Assembly: GCA_009995225.1 (NCBI GenBank)
Contig: JAACPW010000004.1
Location: 1 to 64,000, forward strand
Source of the DNA: Sphingomonadales bacterium
GTDB taxonomy: Bacteria > Pseudomonadota > Alphaproteobacteria > Sphingomonadales > Sphingomonadaceae
Direction: 5' to 3'
Length of the DNA stretch: 64,000 bases
Shown here: one piece after another, positions 19,053 through 28,153 of the stretch
Layout of the letters: every line of letters begins with the position of its first letter
Position numbering within the stretch: the stretch's first letter is position 1
Notes under the pieces: model-generated
Seen by the model: only the letters and a program-made list of their open reading frames with translations
Database searches by the model: none
What the model was told of the DNA's origin: nothing
Translations under genes and position numbers: made by a program

Positions 19053-19658
19053 ATGACCAACCGCATCCGCGACATTCGCAAGGCCAAGGGGCTGACGCTG
19101 GCCGACCTGGGCGCTGCCTGTGATCCGCCGACCACCGCGCAGACCATCGGGCGGCTGGAGACAGGGATGCGGCAATTGTCGCTGACGTGGATGAACCGGA
19201 TCGCCGCCGCACTGGGCGTCGAAGCTGCCAGCCTGATGCGAGGCGAAACCGCCGCGCCCGCGCAGATCGTGGCGGAACTCACCGCCGCCGCCGGGCCGGA
19301 AGCCCTCACCACCCCGCGCGAAGCTGTCATGCCGAGCGAGCTTGGCGGTGATGATGGCCCCGCACCGATGGTGCTGGCGGTGAAGGACAGTGTCGGCGAA
19401 TACCGGCCCGGCGATCTCGTTTGGCTGCGCCCGCTTGATCTGGCTGAAGACGCCAGCGCCGTAAGCCGTGCCATGACCCGCGCCATGAACCGCGATTGCC
19501 TGCTGCCGCGCCCCGGCGGACGCTTTGCCTTCGGGCGGCTGATCGACCGTCGCGGGAGCCTTGTCGGCCTGCTGCCGCCGGGGGCGGGGCAAAAGCAGGT
19601 GGTGGTCGACAATCCGGCCTGGATTGCGGTCGCCTTCATGCTGGTCAGGCCGCTGTAA
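19053..19658 (+). CDS. XRE-family regulator with S24/LexA-like C-terminal domain
   Basis: 201 aa. N-terminal helix-turn-helix (residues 1-62: IRDIRKAKGLTLADLG, then TIGRLETGMRQLSLTWMNRIA). The C-terminal beta-rich part (about 100-201) has VKDSVGEYRPGDLVWLRPL, resembling the S24 peptidase-like fold of phage repressors, although the catalytic Ser-Lys pair is not obvious. It is divergent from the DUF6456 gene and could control the shared promoter region. Its 3' end comes within 26 bp of the glycosyltransferase start. Confidence 0.82.
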   Translation: MTNRIRDIRKAKGLTLADLGAACDPPTTAQTIGRLETGMRQLSLTWMNRIAAALGVEAASLMRGETAAPAQIVAELTAAAGPEALTTPREAVMPSELGGDDGPAPMVLAVKDSVGEYRPGDLVWLRPLDLAEDASAVSRAMTRAMNRDCLLPRPGGRFAFGRLIDRRGSLVGLLPPGAGQKQVVVDNPAWIAVAFMLVRPL

Positions 19659-19683
19659 TGGCAACGGTGTAAGGCAGATCGCC

Positions 19684-20871
19684 GTGAAGCACGTCCTCGC
19701 CCTGTCGACGCTCTATCCCAACCCGGTCAATCCGCGGTTCGGCACCTTTGTCGCGCGTTCGCTGGAGGCGCTGGCGAAGCGTGGCGACTGGCGGGTCACG
19801 GTGGTCAGCCCCATCGGCCTGCCTCCGCTGGCGCTGGGGCGCTACCGCCCGCTGGCCGATCTGCCAGAGGTGAGCGAAGAAGGCGGGATCACGATCCACC
19901 GCCCCCGTTTTACACTGATCCCGCGCATCGGCGCGCGCCGCAACGCCACCGCCATCGCCCGCGCCGCCCTACCGCTGGTGGAGCGGATTCACGGCGAAAC
20001 GCCGATCGATGTGCTCGATGCCCAGTTCTTCTTCCCCGATGGCCCCGCCGCAGCCGAAATTGCGCAAGCCACCGGCCTGCCACTGTCGATCAAGGCGCGG
20101 GGCAGCGATATCAGCCTGTGGGGGGAACGTGACTTTGCGCGCAAGCAGATGCTGGACGCCGCAGCCACGGCCACCGGCCTGCTGGCTGTCAGCCGCGATC
20201 TGGCGGGACAGATGGTGGGCATGGGGATGGATGAAGCGAAGATTACGGTACATTACACCGGGCTTGACCGGGACCGCTTCCGCCCCTTCGAACACACCCA
20301 GCTGCGCGCGCAGCTGACCCGCGAATTGGGTTTTGACCTTCCCGATAACGCGCCGATGCTGGCCTGCGTGGGCGCCTTGATCGAGCGCAAGGGCCAAGGC
20401 ATCGCGATCGCGGCGCTGCGTGACATTCCCGGCGCCCGGCTGGTGCTGATCGGCAAGGGCGAGGACGAGGCCCGGCTGCGCGCATTGGCCATCAGCGAAG
20501 GTGTGGGCGACCGGGTGCATTTTGCGGGATCGATCGATCACGACCTGATGCCGCTGATCCTTTCCGCCGCGGACGTGATGGTGCTGCCCACGGTGAGCGA
20601 AGGGCTCGCCAATGCCTGGGTCGAGGCGCTGGCCTGCGGAACGCCGGTGGTGACGAGCGATGTGGGCGGCGCGCGCGAGTTGATTGCGTGCGATACGGCT
20701 GGGCGGCTGGTGGCGCGCAATGCGCAGGCGGTGGCAGCCGGGATCAACGCGGTGCTGGGCAATCCGCCCGCGCGCGCAGCTGTGGCCGCGCTGATCGAGC
20801 ATTTCAGCTGGGACGCCAACGCCGCCTCTCTGGCAGCGCATTACGAAAAGCTAGCGTGCGGCGGGGACTAG
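19684..20871 (+). CDS. Glycosyltransferase family 4 protein
   Basis: 395 aa with a GTG start (VKHVLALSTLYPNPVNP), chosen because the GT-B N-terminal domain begins there. The longer upstream frame overlaps the XRE gene. The C-terminal nucleotide-sugar domain shows VGALIERKGQG, the ISEGVGDRVHFAG segment and the PTVSEGLANAWVEALACGTPVV signature with the E-x7-E pair. It is likely a retaining sugar transferase for an envelope glycan. It is not in an obvious operon and converges with secF. Confidence 0.88.
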   Translation: MKHVLALSTLYPNPVNPRFGTFVARSLEALAKRGDWRVTVVSPIGLPPLALGRYRPLADLPEVSEEGGITIHRPRFTLIPRIGARRNATAIARAALPLVERIHGETPIDVLDAQFFFPDGPAAAEIAQATGLPLSIKARGSDISLWGERDFARKQMLDAAATATGLLAVSRDLAGQMVGMGMDEAKITVHYTGLDRDRFRPFEHTQLRAQLTRELGFDLPDNAPMLACVGALIERKGQGIAIAALRDIPGARLVLIGKGEDEARLRALAISEGVGDRVHFAGSIDHDLMPLILSAADVMVLPTVSEGLANAWVEALACGTPVVTSDVGGARELIACDTAGRLVARNAQAVAAGINAVLGNPPARAAVAALIEHFSWDANAASLAAHYEKLACGGD

Positions 20872-20889
20872 GCCCCGCCCTGCCCTGCC

Positions 20890-21867
20890 TTACGCCTGCC
20901 CGCGGGCGATCTTTTCCTGCCGGTCCGCCGCGCTTTCGGTCGGCACGAAGCTGTTCGAGGTTACACCCATCCAGATCAGCAATGGCCCCGCCATGTAGAT
21001 CGATGAATAAGTGCCGATGAACAAGCCCGCAGTGATCGCGGCGACCATGCCGAACAGGCTGGGCGGGCCGACGATCAGCAACGGGATCAGCGCGATGAAC
21101 AGCGTCAGCGACGTCATCACCGTGCGCGCCAGCGTTTCGTTGACCGACAAGTCCAGCAGCTCGGGAAGCGGCATCTTGCGGTATTTCTTCAGATTCTCGC
21201 GAATGCGGTCATAGACGACGATGGTGTCGTTCAGCGAATAGCCGATGATCGCGAGGATCGCCGCGACGATCTGGAGGCTGAACTCCATCTGCGTCAGCGC
21301 GAACAGACCGACCGTGACCGAAACGTCATGCACCAGCGCGAACATCGCGCCCACGCCGAACTGCCATTCGAACCGGACCCAGATATAGACCGAAACCGCC
21401 GCCATCGCTGCCAGCAGCGCAAGGATCGCCTGATTGCGGAATTCGCCTGCAACCTTGCCCGACACGGTATCGTTACCGTCCTTGCGGGCATCGGGATATT
21501 GTTGCTCGATCGCGCCGATCACATTGTCACCGATCGCGGTGGCCGCGCCGGGGGTGTCTTCTGCGCCTTCAGGCAGCGCGACGCGGATGGAAACCTGGTT
21601 GGGCGCGCCGAATTCCTGCACCACCGGCTCGCCGTAGCCCAGCCCGCCCACCAACTCGCGCAGCTGGGGAATGGGCGCGGTCTCGCGCTCGGCAAAGGTC
21701 ATGCGCACTTCCTGGCCGCCGGCGAAATCGACCCCGAAATTGAGGCCGTTCACCGCCACCGCCGCCCAGCTTCCCACAATCAGCACGATGCTGAGCACGA
21801 AGAACGGGATGCGCAGTTTCAGGAACTTGATGTTCGTGTTGTCGGGGACGAGCTTCAGGAGTTTCAT
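20890..21867 (-). CDS. secF: Protein translocase subunit SecF
   Basis: 325-aa six-TM protein of the SecDF-YajC complex that uses proton flow to aid preprotein export. N-terminal TM (FVLSIVLIVGSWAAVAV), periplasmic domain, then the cytoplasmic-side membrane block with IIGYSLNDTIVVYDRIREN, the characteristic SecF/RND motif, and VNETLARTVMTSLT. It follows secD by 13 bp. Confidence 0.96.
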   Translation of the reverse strand: MKLLKLVPDNTNIKFLKLRIPFFVLSIVLIVGSWAAVAVNGLNFGVDFAGGQEVRMTFAERETAPIPQLRELVGGLGYGEPVVQEFGAPNQVSIRVALPEGAEDTPGAATAIGDNVIGAIEQQYPDARKDGNDTVSGKVAGEFRNQAILALLAAMAAVSVYIWVRFEWQFGVGAMFALVHDVSVTVGLFALTQMEFSLQIVAAILAIIGYSLNDTIVVYDRIRENLKKYRKMPLPELLDLSVNETLARTVMTSLTLFIALIPLLIVGPPSLFGMVAAITAGLFIGTYSSIYMAGPLLIWMGVTSNSFVPTESAADRQEKIARGQA

Positions 21868-21880
21868 CGTCTCGTTCCTC

Positions 21881-23455
21881 TCAGATCGTGATATCGTTGG
21901 GCCGCGCCTTGCGCAGCCATCCGGCGACCATCATGCGGGTCAACGTCACGCCGGTGAAGACCGACGTGATGATACCCACCACCAGCACCACCGCAAAGCC
22001 CTTGACCGGCCCGGAGCCGAACGCGAACAATGCGACGCCCGAGATCACGTTGGTGAGGTTGGCGTCGAAAATTGCGCGGCTGGCTTCCTTGTAGCCGGTT
22101 TCAACCGCTGCGACGACCCTTCGGCCCCGCGCGCGTTCTTCGCGGATGCGTTCATTGATCAGCACGTTGGCATCGACCGCCGCACCGATGGTGATGACGA
22201 AGCCCGCGATCCCCGGCAGCGTCAGCGTGAAGCCGCCCAGTGCCATCAGACCCAGCAGCATCAGAACGTTGAACACCAGTGCGATCGTCGCATAGACCCC
22301 GAAGCGGCCATAGGTCGCCATCATCAGCGCGATCACGGCAAGGCTGCCAATGGCCATCGCGAGCAGGCCCTTGCGGATCGAATCCGCGCCAAGATCGGGC
22401 CCGACCGTGCGTTCCTCGACAATCGCCAGCGGCACCGGCAGCGCGCCCGAGCGCAGCGCGATCGCCAGGCTGTTGGCGCTTTCAGGGGTGAAACTGCCCG
22501 AAATCTGGGCGCTGCCGCCGATGATCGGCCCATTGATGTTGGGCGCCGACAGCACCTGACTATCAAGAATAATGGCAAAGGGTTTGTTGACGTTTTCGGT
22601 CGTCAGCTTGGCAAACTTCGCCCCGCCCTGCGCATCGAAAGTGATGTTCACGACGCTCTGGTTGGTTTGAGGATCGACCCCGGCCTGCGCGCCGGTCAGG
22701 TTTTCGCCGCGAATACCGCCAAGGCGGCGGACCGTCACGGACTGCCCTTCAAACGGCGTGCCCGGCGCATAGGGGAATGTCTCGGTGCCGACCTGCGATC
22801 CGGCAGGATCAGCTACCAGCTTGAATTCGAGCTGCGCGGTCTGGCCCAGCAGTTCCTTGAGCGCCTGCGGGTCCTGAAGGCCGGGCACTTGCACCACGAT
22901 ACGGGTATCGCCCTGCCGGATGATCGTCGGCTCACGCGTTCCCAATTCGTCGATCCGGCGGCGCACCACCTCGGTCGCGCTGGTCATGGCATCGTCGATG
23001 GCCTGATCGACCCCGGCGTCGTTCTGGGACAGCACCATGCGCTGACCATCGACCACCTGAAGGTCCCATTCGCGCACCGTGGTCTGGCCTTGCATCACCG
23101 GCTCGATCAGCCCGCGCGCGCGATCAATATCGGCGGCGTTTTCCAGCATGAAGGACAATTGCCCGCCCGCGGTCGACACATCCCCGATGCGGATACGGGG
23201 GCTGGCACCGCGCATCAGCTGACGCACCGTTTCTTCCATATTGTCCAGTCGCTGGCTGCGCACATCCTCTGCCGACGCTTCCAGCAGCAGGTGGGAGCCG
23301 CCGGCCAGATCCAGCCCGAGATTGACCTGCGGGTTCGGCAAGGCCGACGGCCAGTCCAGCCCGGCCACATTGAACAACGAAGGCAGCGCAAGCAGCGAAG
23401 CGGCCAGCGTCAGCCCCCACAGCCACAGCTTTTTCCAGAGCGGGAATTCGAGCAT
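21881..23455 (-). CDS. secD: Protein translocase subunit SecD
   Basis: 524-aa partner of SecF. First TM near residues 10-27, followed at once by LGLDLAGGSHLLLE, the SecD D1 motif. The periplasmic P1 region is followed by five TM helices with TLPGIAGFVITIGAAVDANVLI (cited in part: GAAVDANVLINERIREE), the universal SecD motif. Order yajC-secD-secF on the minus strand. Confidence 0.96.
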   Translation of the reverse strand: MLEFPLWKKLWLWGLTLAASLLALPSLFNVAGLDWPSALPNPQVNLGLDLAGGSHLLLEASAEDVRSQRLDNMEETVRQLMRGASPRIRIGDVSTAGGQLSFMLENAADIDRARGLIEPVMQGQTTVREWDLQVVDGQRMVLSQNDAGVDQAIDDAMTSATEVVRRRIDELGTREPTIIRQGDTRIVVQVPGLQDPQALKELLGQTAQLEFKLVADPAGSQVGTETFPYAPGTPFEGQSVTVRRLGGIRGENLTGAQAGVDPQTNQSVVNITFDAQGGAKFAKLTTENVNKPFAIILDSQVLSAPNINGPIIGGSAQISGSFTPESANSLAIALRSGALPVPLAIVEERTVGPDLGADSIRKGLLAMAIGSLAVIALMMATYGRFGVYATIALVFNVLMLLGLMALGGFTLTLPGIAGFVITIGAAVDANVLINERIREERARGRRVVAAVETGYKEASRAIFDANLTNVISGVALFAFGSGPVKGFAVVLVVGIITSVFTGVTLTRMMVAGWLRKARPNDITI

Positions 23456-23510
23456 TGCGTCAGGGTCTCACGCGCAAAAGGTCAGGGTGATCGCAGCCTT
23501 GCGGCGCCGA

Positions 23511-23837
23511 TCAGTCGTTGGCAGGCTTGCCGCCCGGCAGGATGATGTCGCCCAGTGTTGCCTTGACGGCCTTGACCCGGACATTGGTGCCCAGTTCCAG
23601 TTCGACATAGGTCTCGTCGACTTTCAAAACCTTGGCTACAAGACCGCCCGCCGTGATGACCTGATCGCCCTTCTTGACGGCAGCGATCTTGGTCTGGTGC
23701 TCTTTCTGGCGCTTCATCTGCGGGCGGATGATCAGAAACCAGAAGATCGCGATCATGCCAATGATCGGCAGGAAGCTGGCCCAGGCAGGCGGCGCGCCAG
23801 CGGCACCGGCAGCGGCGGCAAGAAGGTCGAATGTCAT
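23511..23837 (-). CDS. yajC: Preprotein translocase accessory subunit YajC
   Basis: 108 aa with one N-terminal TM (PIIGMIAIFWFLIIRPQMKRQKE; the RPQMKRQKEH part is the family signature), then a small cytoplasmic beta domain with VKKGDQVITAGGLVAKV. It is the first gene of the yajC-secD-secF operon, 55 bp upstream of secD. Confidence 0.95.
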   Translation of the reverse strand: MTFDLLAAAAGAAGAPPAWASFLPIIGMIAIFWFLIIRPQMKRQKEHQTKIAAVKKGDQVITAGGLVAKVLKVDETYVELELGTNVRVKAVKATLGDIILPGGKPAND

Positions 23838-24034
23838 GCGATAAAGCCCGTCAGGATCTCGTTGCAGTTATGGCAGGGGTTAGCCCCGACCGTTCAAGTG
23901 GCCGCGCCTAGCAGCATTGCAAGCGCCCCGCAATCGCGTGGCCACCGTGCGGAGGAGCGACTACTACAAGACTTTGTCCCAAACCGGCTTGCCAGCCCCA
24001 ATCCACCCCCCTATAGGCGCGCCTCCACTGGTGT

Positions 24035-24111
24035 CGGGACGTAGCGCAGCCTGGTAGCGCATCACACTGGGGGTGTGGGGGTCGGAGGTTCGAATCCTCT
24101 CGTCCCGACCA
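24035..24111 (+). tRNA. tRNA-Pro (GGG anticodon)
   Basis: 77 nt including an encoded CCA. Acceptor CGGGACG pairs with CGTCCCG. The D arm is GCGC-AGCCTGGTA-GCGC, the anticodon stem is TCACA/TGTGG with loop CTGGGGG, and the T arm is GGAGG-TTCGAAT-CCTCT. The anticodon GGG reads proline codons CCC and CCU. A second Pro isoacceptor (TGG) occurs at 58.4 kb. Confidence 0.95.
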
Positions 24112-24141
24112 GTGGACTTCACGCAAAAGCTGAACCTGAGG

Positions 24142-24164
24142 CGGGCGGCGAAAGCCGCCCGTTT
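24142..24164 (+). terminator. Intrinsic terminator after tRNA-Pro(GGG)
   Basis: Perfect 8-bp stem CGGGCGGC/GCCGCCCG with a GAAA tetraloop, followed by TTT, 30 bp past the tRNA 3' end. It is a compact GC-rich hairpin with a short T tail. Confidence 0.75.
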
Positions 24165-24486
24165 GGCTGTTCCTTGCATCCGTCTCTCCGTTGCAAGACG
24201 ATGATCTTCCCGGTCACGCGCCCAACGACCGTTTCGTCGCACTGCGCTTTGCATGGGATGTCGGACCAGCACCGGCAGGGACGTATTTCTGTTCCGTGAC
24301 GAAACTCGCCGCTTGGCAGGGCAAGGCTGTTATCGGTGGTCTGTGCAGTCGTTCGCTGATCCGACTGCGGACGGTCAAGCCCGATCATGGCCTTGCATGG
24401 CGCGCGGTACACCTCAACGGTATTGCGCAAGGGGGATCATTACCCTAGTCCGCCGCGCAAGTTGATGAATTTGCGGTGTCGAAATT
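24165..24486. other. Intergenic stretch with no confident gene
   Basis: About 320 bp between the tRNA terminator and the RmlD-like gene. Short open frames exist on both strands, but their products have no recognisable motif and odd composition. The promoter of the downstream gene probably lies near the 3' end of the stretch; I could not place it. Confidence 0.4.
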
Positions 24487-25380
24487 ATGCGGTTTCTGGT
24501 TACGGGCGGCGAAGGGATGCTGGGACGGGCTTTTGCCCGGCTCACCCCGCAGTTGGCTGGATCGATGGTGTATGCGCCCGGCAAGGGTGCGCTTGACGTC
24601 CGTGATGCCGAAGCAATGGCTGCAGCCGCGCCTCACGCTCAGGATGGCTGGGTGGTGCATTGCGCAGCGATGGTAAACGTCGAAGGCTGCGCCCGCGATC
24701 CTGACACGGCGTGCGACATCATCGTCGGCGGCACCAGGAACGCGATCGCTTTGGCCCGCGCGGCAGGTGCCCGGCTGTTCTACCCCCAGAGTTTCCTGGT
24801 TCATGACGGGCGGGACAACCCGATCCCCGAAGACGAAACGCCCCGCCCGCTTGCCTTGTACGGTGAGCTCAAATATGAATGCCAACGCCTCATCGAGGAT
24901 GCGCTCGACGATGCGCTGATCGTAACGATGGCAGGCTTTTTCGGCGGGGAGGAAGCGGACAAGAACTTTGTCGGGCGGATCATTCCCGCGATGCACACGG
25001 CGATCCTGCGTGGCGAAACCCGCTTTGCCGTTGGCGACCGGGTCTGGCAGCCTACGTGGACCGACGATCTGGCCTTCAACGCGCTTCACCTGATGCAGGC
25101 AGGCTGCGCGGGCCGCTACCAGATGGCCTGCCACGGCGAGGCGAGCTTTGCTGATCTTGCATCCGAAATCGTGCTGGCCCTTGGCTGGGCCGATCGTTTG
25201 ACGATCGATCCGGTAGATGTCACCAAGGTTGCCGCAAATGAACTCGGCCGCCGCCCCGACCGGGCCGTGCTTTCATGCGAGCGGCTGCGTGCCGAACGGT
25301 TCGATCTTCAGCGCGATTGGCGGGCGACCCTCCACGCCTATTTGCGCCACCCCTTTTTCAATCAATATCGCTTTTCCTGA
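24487..25380 (+). CDS. RmlD-like NAD(P)-dependent sugar-nucleotide reductase
   Basis: 297-aa extended SDR. The Rossmann motif is MRFLVTGGEGMLGRAF and the catalytic YxxxK is LYGELKYECQ at about 125-135. The RmlD-type substrate region includes VGDRVWQPTWTDDLA. RmlD reduces dTDP-4-keto-rhamnose, but no rmlABC genes are nearby, so the actual substrate is unknown. It stops 13 bp before the next gene. Confidence 0.83.
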   Translation: MRFLVTGGEGMLGRAFARLTPQLAGSMVYAPGKGALDVRDAEAMAAAAPHAQDGWVVHCAAMVNVEGCARDPDTACDIIVGGTRNAIALARAAGARLFYPQSFLVHDGRDNPIPEDETPRPLALYGELKYECQRLIEDALDDALIVTMAGFFGGEEADKNFVGRIIPAMHTAILRGETRFAVGDRVWQPTWTDDLAFNALHLMQAGCAGRYQMACHGEASFADLASEIVLALGWADRLTIDPVDVTKVAANELGRRPDRAVLSCERLRAERFDLQRDWRATLHAYLRHPFFNQYRFS

Positions 25381-25393
25381 GAGACACAATCCC

Positions 25394-26431
25394 ATGACCA
25401 AGCTGTTCCAGCCGCTCGAAAACCCCGCCTTCATTCCGCTGCGCAACCGCACCGTAATGTCGGCGATGAGCCGCAGTTTCGCAGACAGCGAGCGATGTGC
25501 AACCGACGATATGGCGGCGTATTACACGCGCCGGGCCGAAGGCGGAGCAGGTCTGATCCTGACCGAAGGCACCCTGATCCACGCGTCGGGCGACGGATGG
25601 GCCAACGCGCCATACATCGCAGAAGCCAAGCATGCCGATGCCTGGCGCAAAGTTGTGGACGGTGTTCATGCCGAAGGCGGCGCGATCGCCTGTCAGCTTT
25701 GGCACATGGGCCGCATCAGCCACGAGGATTTCACCGGCGATGCCCCCGTCAGCTCGACCAGTCAGGCCGCAGCGGGCGTCAATCGCCAGAACAACAAGCC
25801 CTACGGCACCCCCCGCGCGCTTGAAGCGAGCGAAATGCCCGGCATTTACGGTCTGTTTGCCGACGCGGCCGAACGCGCGCTTGGCGCCGGCTTCGATGCG
25901 GTTGAGCTGCACATGGGCCACGGTTATCTGCCCGATCAGTTCATGGATGGTCAGGTGAACGACCGCACGGACCAGTATGGCGGCTCGGTCGAAAACCGCT
26001 GCCGCTTCGCGCTCGAACTGGTCGAGGCTGTAACCAAGCGTGTCCCCGGAAAGCAGGTGATGGCGCGTATCTCGCCTTCGCGGATGATGGGCGGATTGTA
26101 TGAATGGCCCGAGCTTGACGAGATGATCGCTCACCTCATCCCTGCCCTTGGCCAGCTTGGCCTCGGCGCGCTTGATGTCAGCTGCGCCAATTCGCCCTAC
26201 GCCGAAACGGCCGGCCGCATGGTGCGCAAGATCCGCCCGCTGTTCGATGGTGTCATCGTGGCAGGCGCGTCGCTCAGCCCGCAAGAAGCCGAGGCCGAAC
26301 TGGAAAGCGGGTTTGTCGACGCGATCACGTGGGGCCGCGCTTTCATCGCTAACCCCGATCTCGTTCGCAAGATCACGCATAACGAGGAGCTTGCGGCCTT
26401 CGACGACACCATGCGCAACACCCTGGTCTGA
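25394..26431 (+). CDS. NADH:flavin oxidoreductase, old yellow enzyme family
   Basis: 345-aa FMN-dependent TIM barrel. The start MTKLFQPLENP comes right after the preceding stop. Hallmarks seen are the substrate-binding CQLWHMGRISH stretch and the ELHMGHGYLPDQFMDGQVN stretch followed by RTDQYGGSVENR, plus a phosphate-binding region near WGRAFIANPDLV. These enzymes reduce activated C=C bonds with NAD(P)H. It sits between a sugar reductase and a membrane glycosyltransferase, which gives no clear pathway. Confidence 0.92.
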   Translation: MTKLFQPLENPAFIPLRNRTVMSAMSRSFADSERCATDDMAAYYTRRAEGGAGLILTEGTLIHASGDGWANAPYIAEAKHADAWRKVVDGVHAEGGAIACQLWHMGRISHEDFTGDAPVSSTSQAAAGVNRQNNKPYGTPRALEASEMPGIYGLFADAAERALGAGFDAVELHMGHGYLPDQFMDGQVNDRTDQYGGSVENRCRFALELVEAVTKRVPGKQVMARISPSRMMGGLYEWPELDEMIAHLIPALGQLGLGALDVSCANSPYAETAGRMVRKIRPLFDGVIVAGASLSPQEAEAELESGFVDAITWGRAFIANPDLVRKITHNEELAAFDDTMRNTLV

Positions 26432-26442
26432 CGCGGGAGAAT

Positions 26443-28116
26443 GTGATTTCCACCGGGGAAACAGGCGCCGCGCCCGGCTGGCGTGGACGGCGGATCTTGG
26501 GCGCTGCGGTCTTTGGGGTGCTGGTGTTGGCCGCCGCTTTGCGGTGGTATGGTGCCGACTTCGGACTCCCCGCGCTGAACGACCCTGACGAATTGATGTT
26601 CGAGCTTGGCGCGATCCGGATGCTCACGTCCGGTTCGCTCAATCCCGGCTGGTTTGGTCATCCCGCCACAACCACCATTTATGTTCTGGCACTGACCAAG
26701 ATCAGCGTGCTCGGCTTTGGACTTCTGACCGGCGAATATGGCGGGCCGGAAGACTACATGGCGGCGGTCTATTCAAATCCGGCTTTAATGATTCTTCCCG
26801 GACGACTGGCCATGGCCGCTTTCGGCGTTCTGGCCATATGGCAGACATGGCGTCTCGGGCGATTGCTGCGATCCGGCCGAGAAGGCTGGCAGATCGGGAT
26901 CTTCGCGGCGCTCCTGCTCGCGGTGAGCCCGGTTTTCGTGGAATATTCCCAGATCATCCGATCCGATGTGATGGGCACCGCCTTCATGCTCCTGTGCCTT
27001 GGCGCAGCCTTGCGGATCGCGGCTGACGGTCGCCGTTCCGATTATGGGTGGGCTGCGCTTTGGATGGCGCTCGCGGTCGCATCGAAGTGGCCCTTTGCAA
27101 TCGTATCCCTGTCAGTAGCAGGAGCATGGTTTGCCTATCTGCGCACGCACAGCGGTTCCCAATGGCGCAAGCAGCTGCTGAACATCGTCGGCTTCGCCGC
27201 CGTTGCGCCGCTGCTACTCATCATCATTTCCCCATATTTGGTCATCGCCTTTGATACCGTGCTGGTGAACCTCAGCGGGGAAGCCCGCCCTCGGCATCTT
27301 GGTGCCACCGGCGCAGGCTTTTTTGGCAATGTGGCGTGGTATGTCAGCGGGCCTTTGCACGCGGGACTGGGCACCGGCGCCTTCGTGCTCGCAGCGGGCG
27401 GCCTTGTGATATTGGCACGCGATAAGCGGGCCTGCATGGTTTTGCTGCCGTTCCTCGCCGTGCATTTTCTCATCATCTGCCTGCACGACCTTCGCTGGGA
27501 ACGCTGGGTGGTGCCGATCCTGCCGATCTTTGCCCTCGCGTTCGGCATCGCTGCCGCGCGCATTCTGAATGCTGTGGGATCGCAGCCGCTCCTCGCAAGA
27601 GGTTTTGCGTGGATCGTGATGATCGGAATACCCCTCTCCCTTGTTCCTGCGACCATCGGCGGATCCGCGGCGCGGATGAATGACACCCGGCAGCAAGCCA
27701 CCCGCTGGCTTGACCGCCACGCCGCGCCGACGGCAACAATCATGATTGAAAGTTTCGCCTTCGACATGGTGCATCGCGCACCGACCGTCTCATTCCCGCT
27801 GGGCGAGATTGGCTGCGTAAATGCACAAGCGATGATTGACGGCCGGATCGATTATTCACTGGTGGAGGGCGCGCGCAAGGGCCGCTCGAAATTCGATTAC
27901 GGCACCATGGAAGCATCGGCCCGCCCGACTTGCGTGTCCGATTATTACATCGTCACAGAAATGGCGCGCTACGCCGACGAGCGGACAGTGTTTGCCAAGG
28001 AATATGCCGCCTATGCTGCCCTGCTCGACGAGGGCGAGATCATCGCTACTTTTGCTCCCGAGCCTGGCGTAAGCGTGGGCCCGGTGGTGAACATAATCGC
28101 ACGCCGCCAGCGGTGA
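26443..28116 (+). CDS. GT-C family membrane glycosyltransferase (GT39/ArnT-like)
   Basis: 557 aa with a GTG start, because an ATG two bases earlier is immediately closed by a stop. About ten transmembrane helices. The first luminal loop has NDPDELMFELGAIRM, the acidic motif of GT-C enzymes such as PMT and ArnT that use polyprenyl-phosphate sugars, and the GWFGHPATTTIYVLAL segment is also typical. A hydrophilic C-terminal domain of about 150 residues lies outside the membrane. It is adjacent to the polysaccharide cluster but on the opposite strand, converging with fkbM. Confidence 0.8.
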   Translation: MISTGETGAAPGWRGRRILGAAVFGVLVLAAALRWYGADFGLPALNDPDELMFELGAIRMLTSGSLNPGWFGHPATTTIYVLALTKISVLGFGLLTGEYGGPEDYMAAVYSNPALMILPGRLAMAAFGVLAIWQTWRLGRLLRSGREGWQIGIFAALLLAVSPVFVEYSQIIRSDVMGTAFMLLCLGAALRIAADGRRSDYGWAALWMALAVASKWPFAIVSLSVAGAWFAYLRTHSGSQWRKQLLNIVGFAAVAPLLLIIISPYLVIAFDTVLVNLSGEARPRHLGATGAGFFGNVAWYVSGPLHAGLGTGAFVLAAGGLVILARDKRACMVLLPFLAVHFLIICLHDLRWERWVVPILPIFALAFGIAAARILNAVGSQPLLARGFAWIVMIGIPLSLVPATIGGSAARMNDTRQQATRWLDRHAAPTATIMIESFAFDMVHRAPTVSFPLGEIGCVNAQAMIDGRIDYSLVEGARKGRSKFDYGTMEASARPTCVSDYYIVTEMARYADERTVFAKEYAAYAALLDEGEIIATFAPEPGVSVGPVVNIIARRQR

Positions 28117-28153
28117 ACGCCGAAGAGGATCGAAACACAGCGATCCCGGCTGT

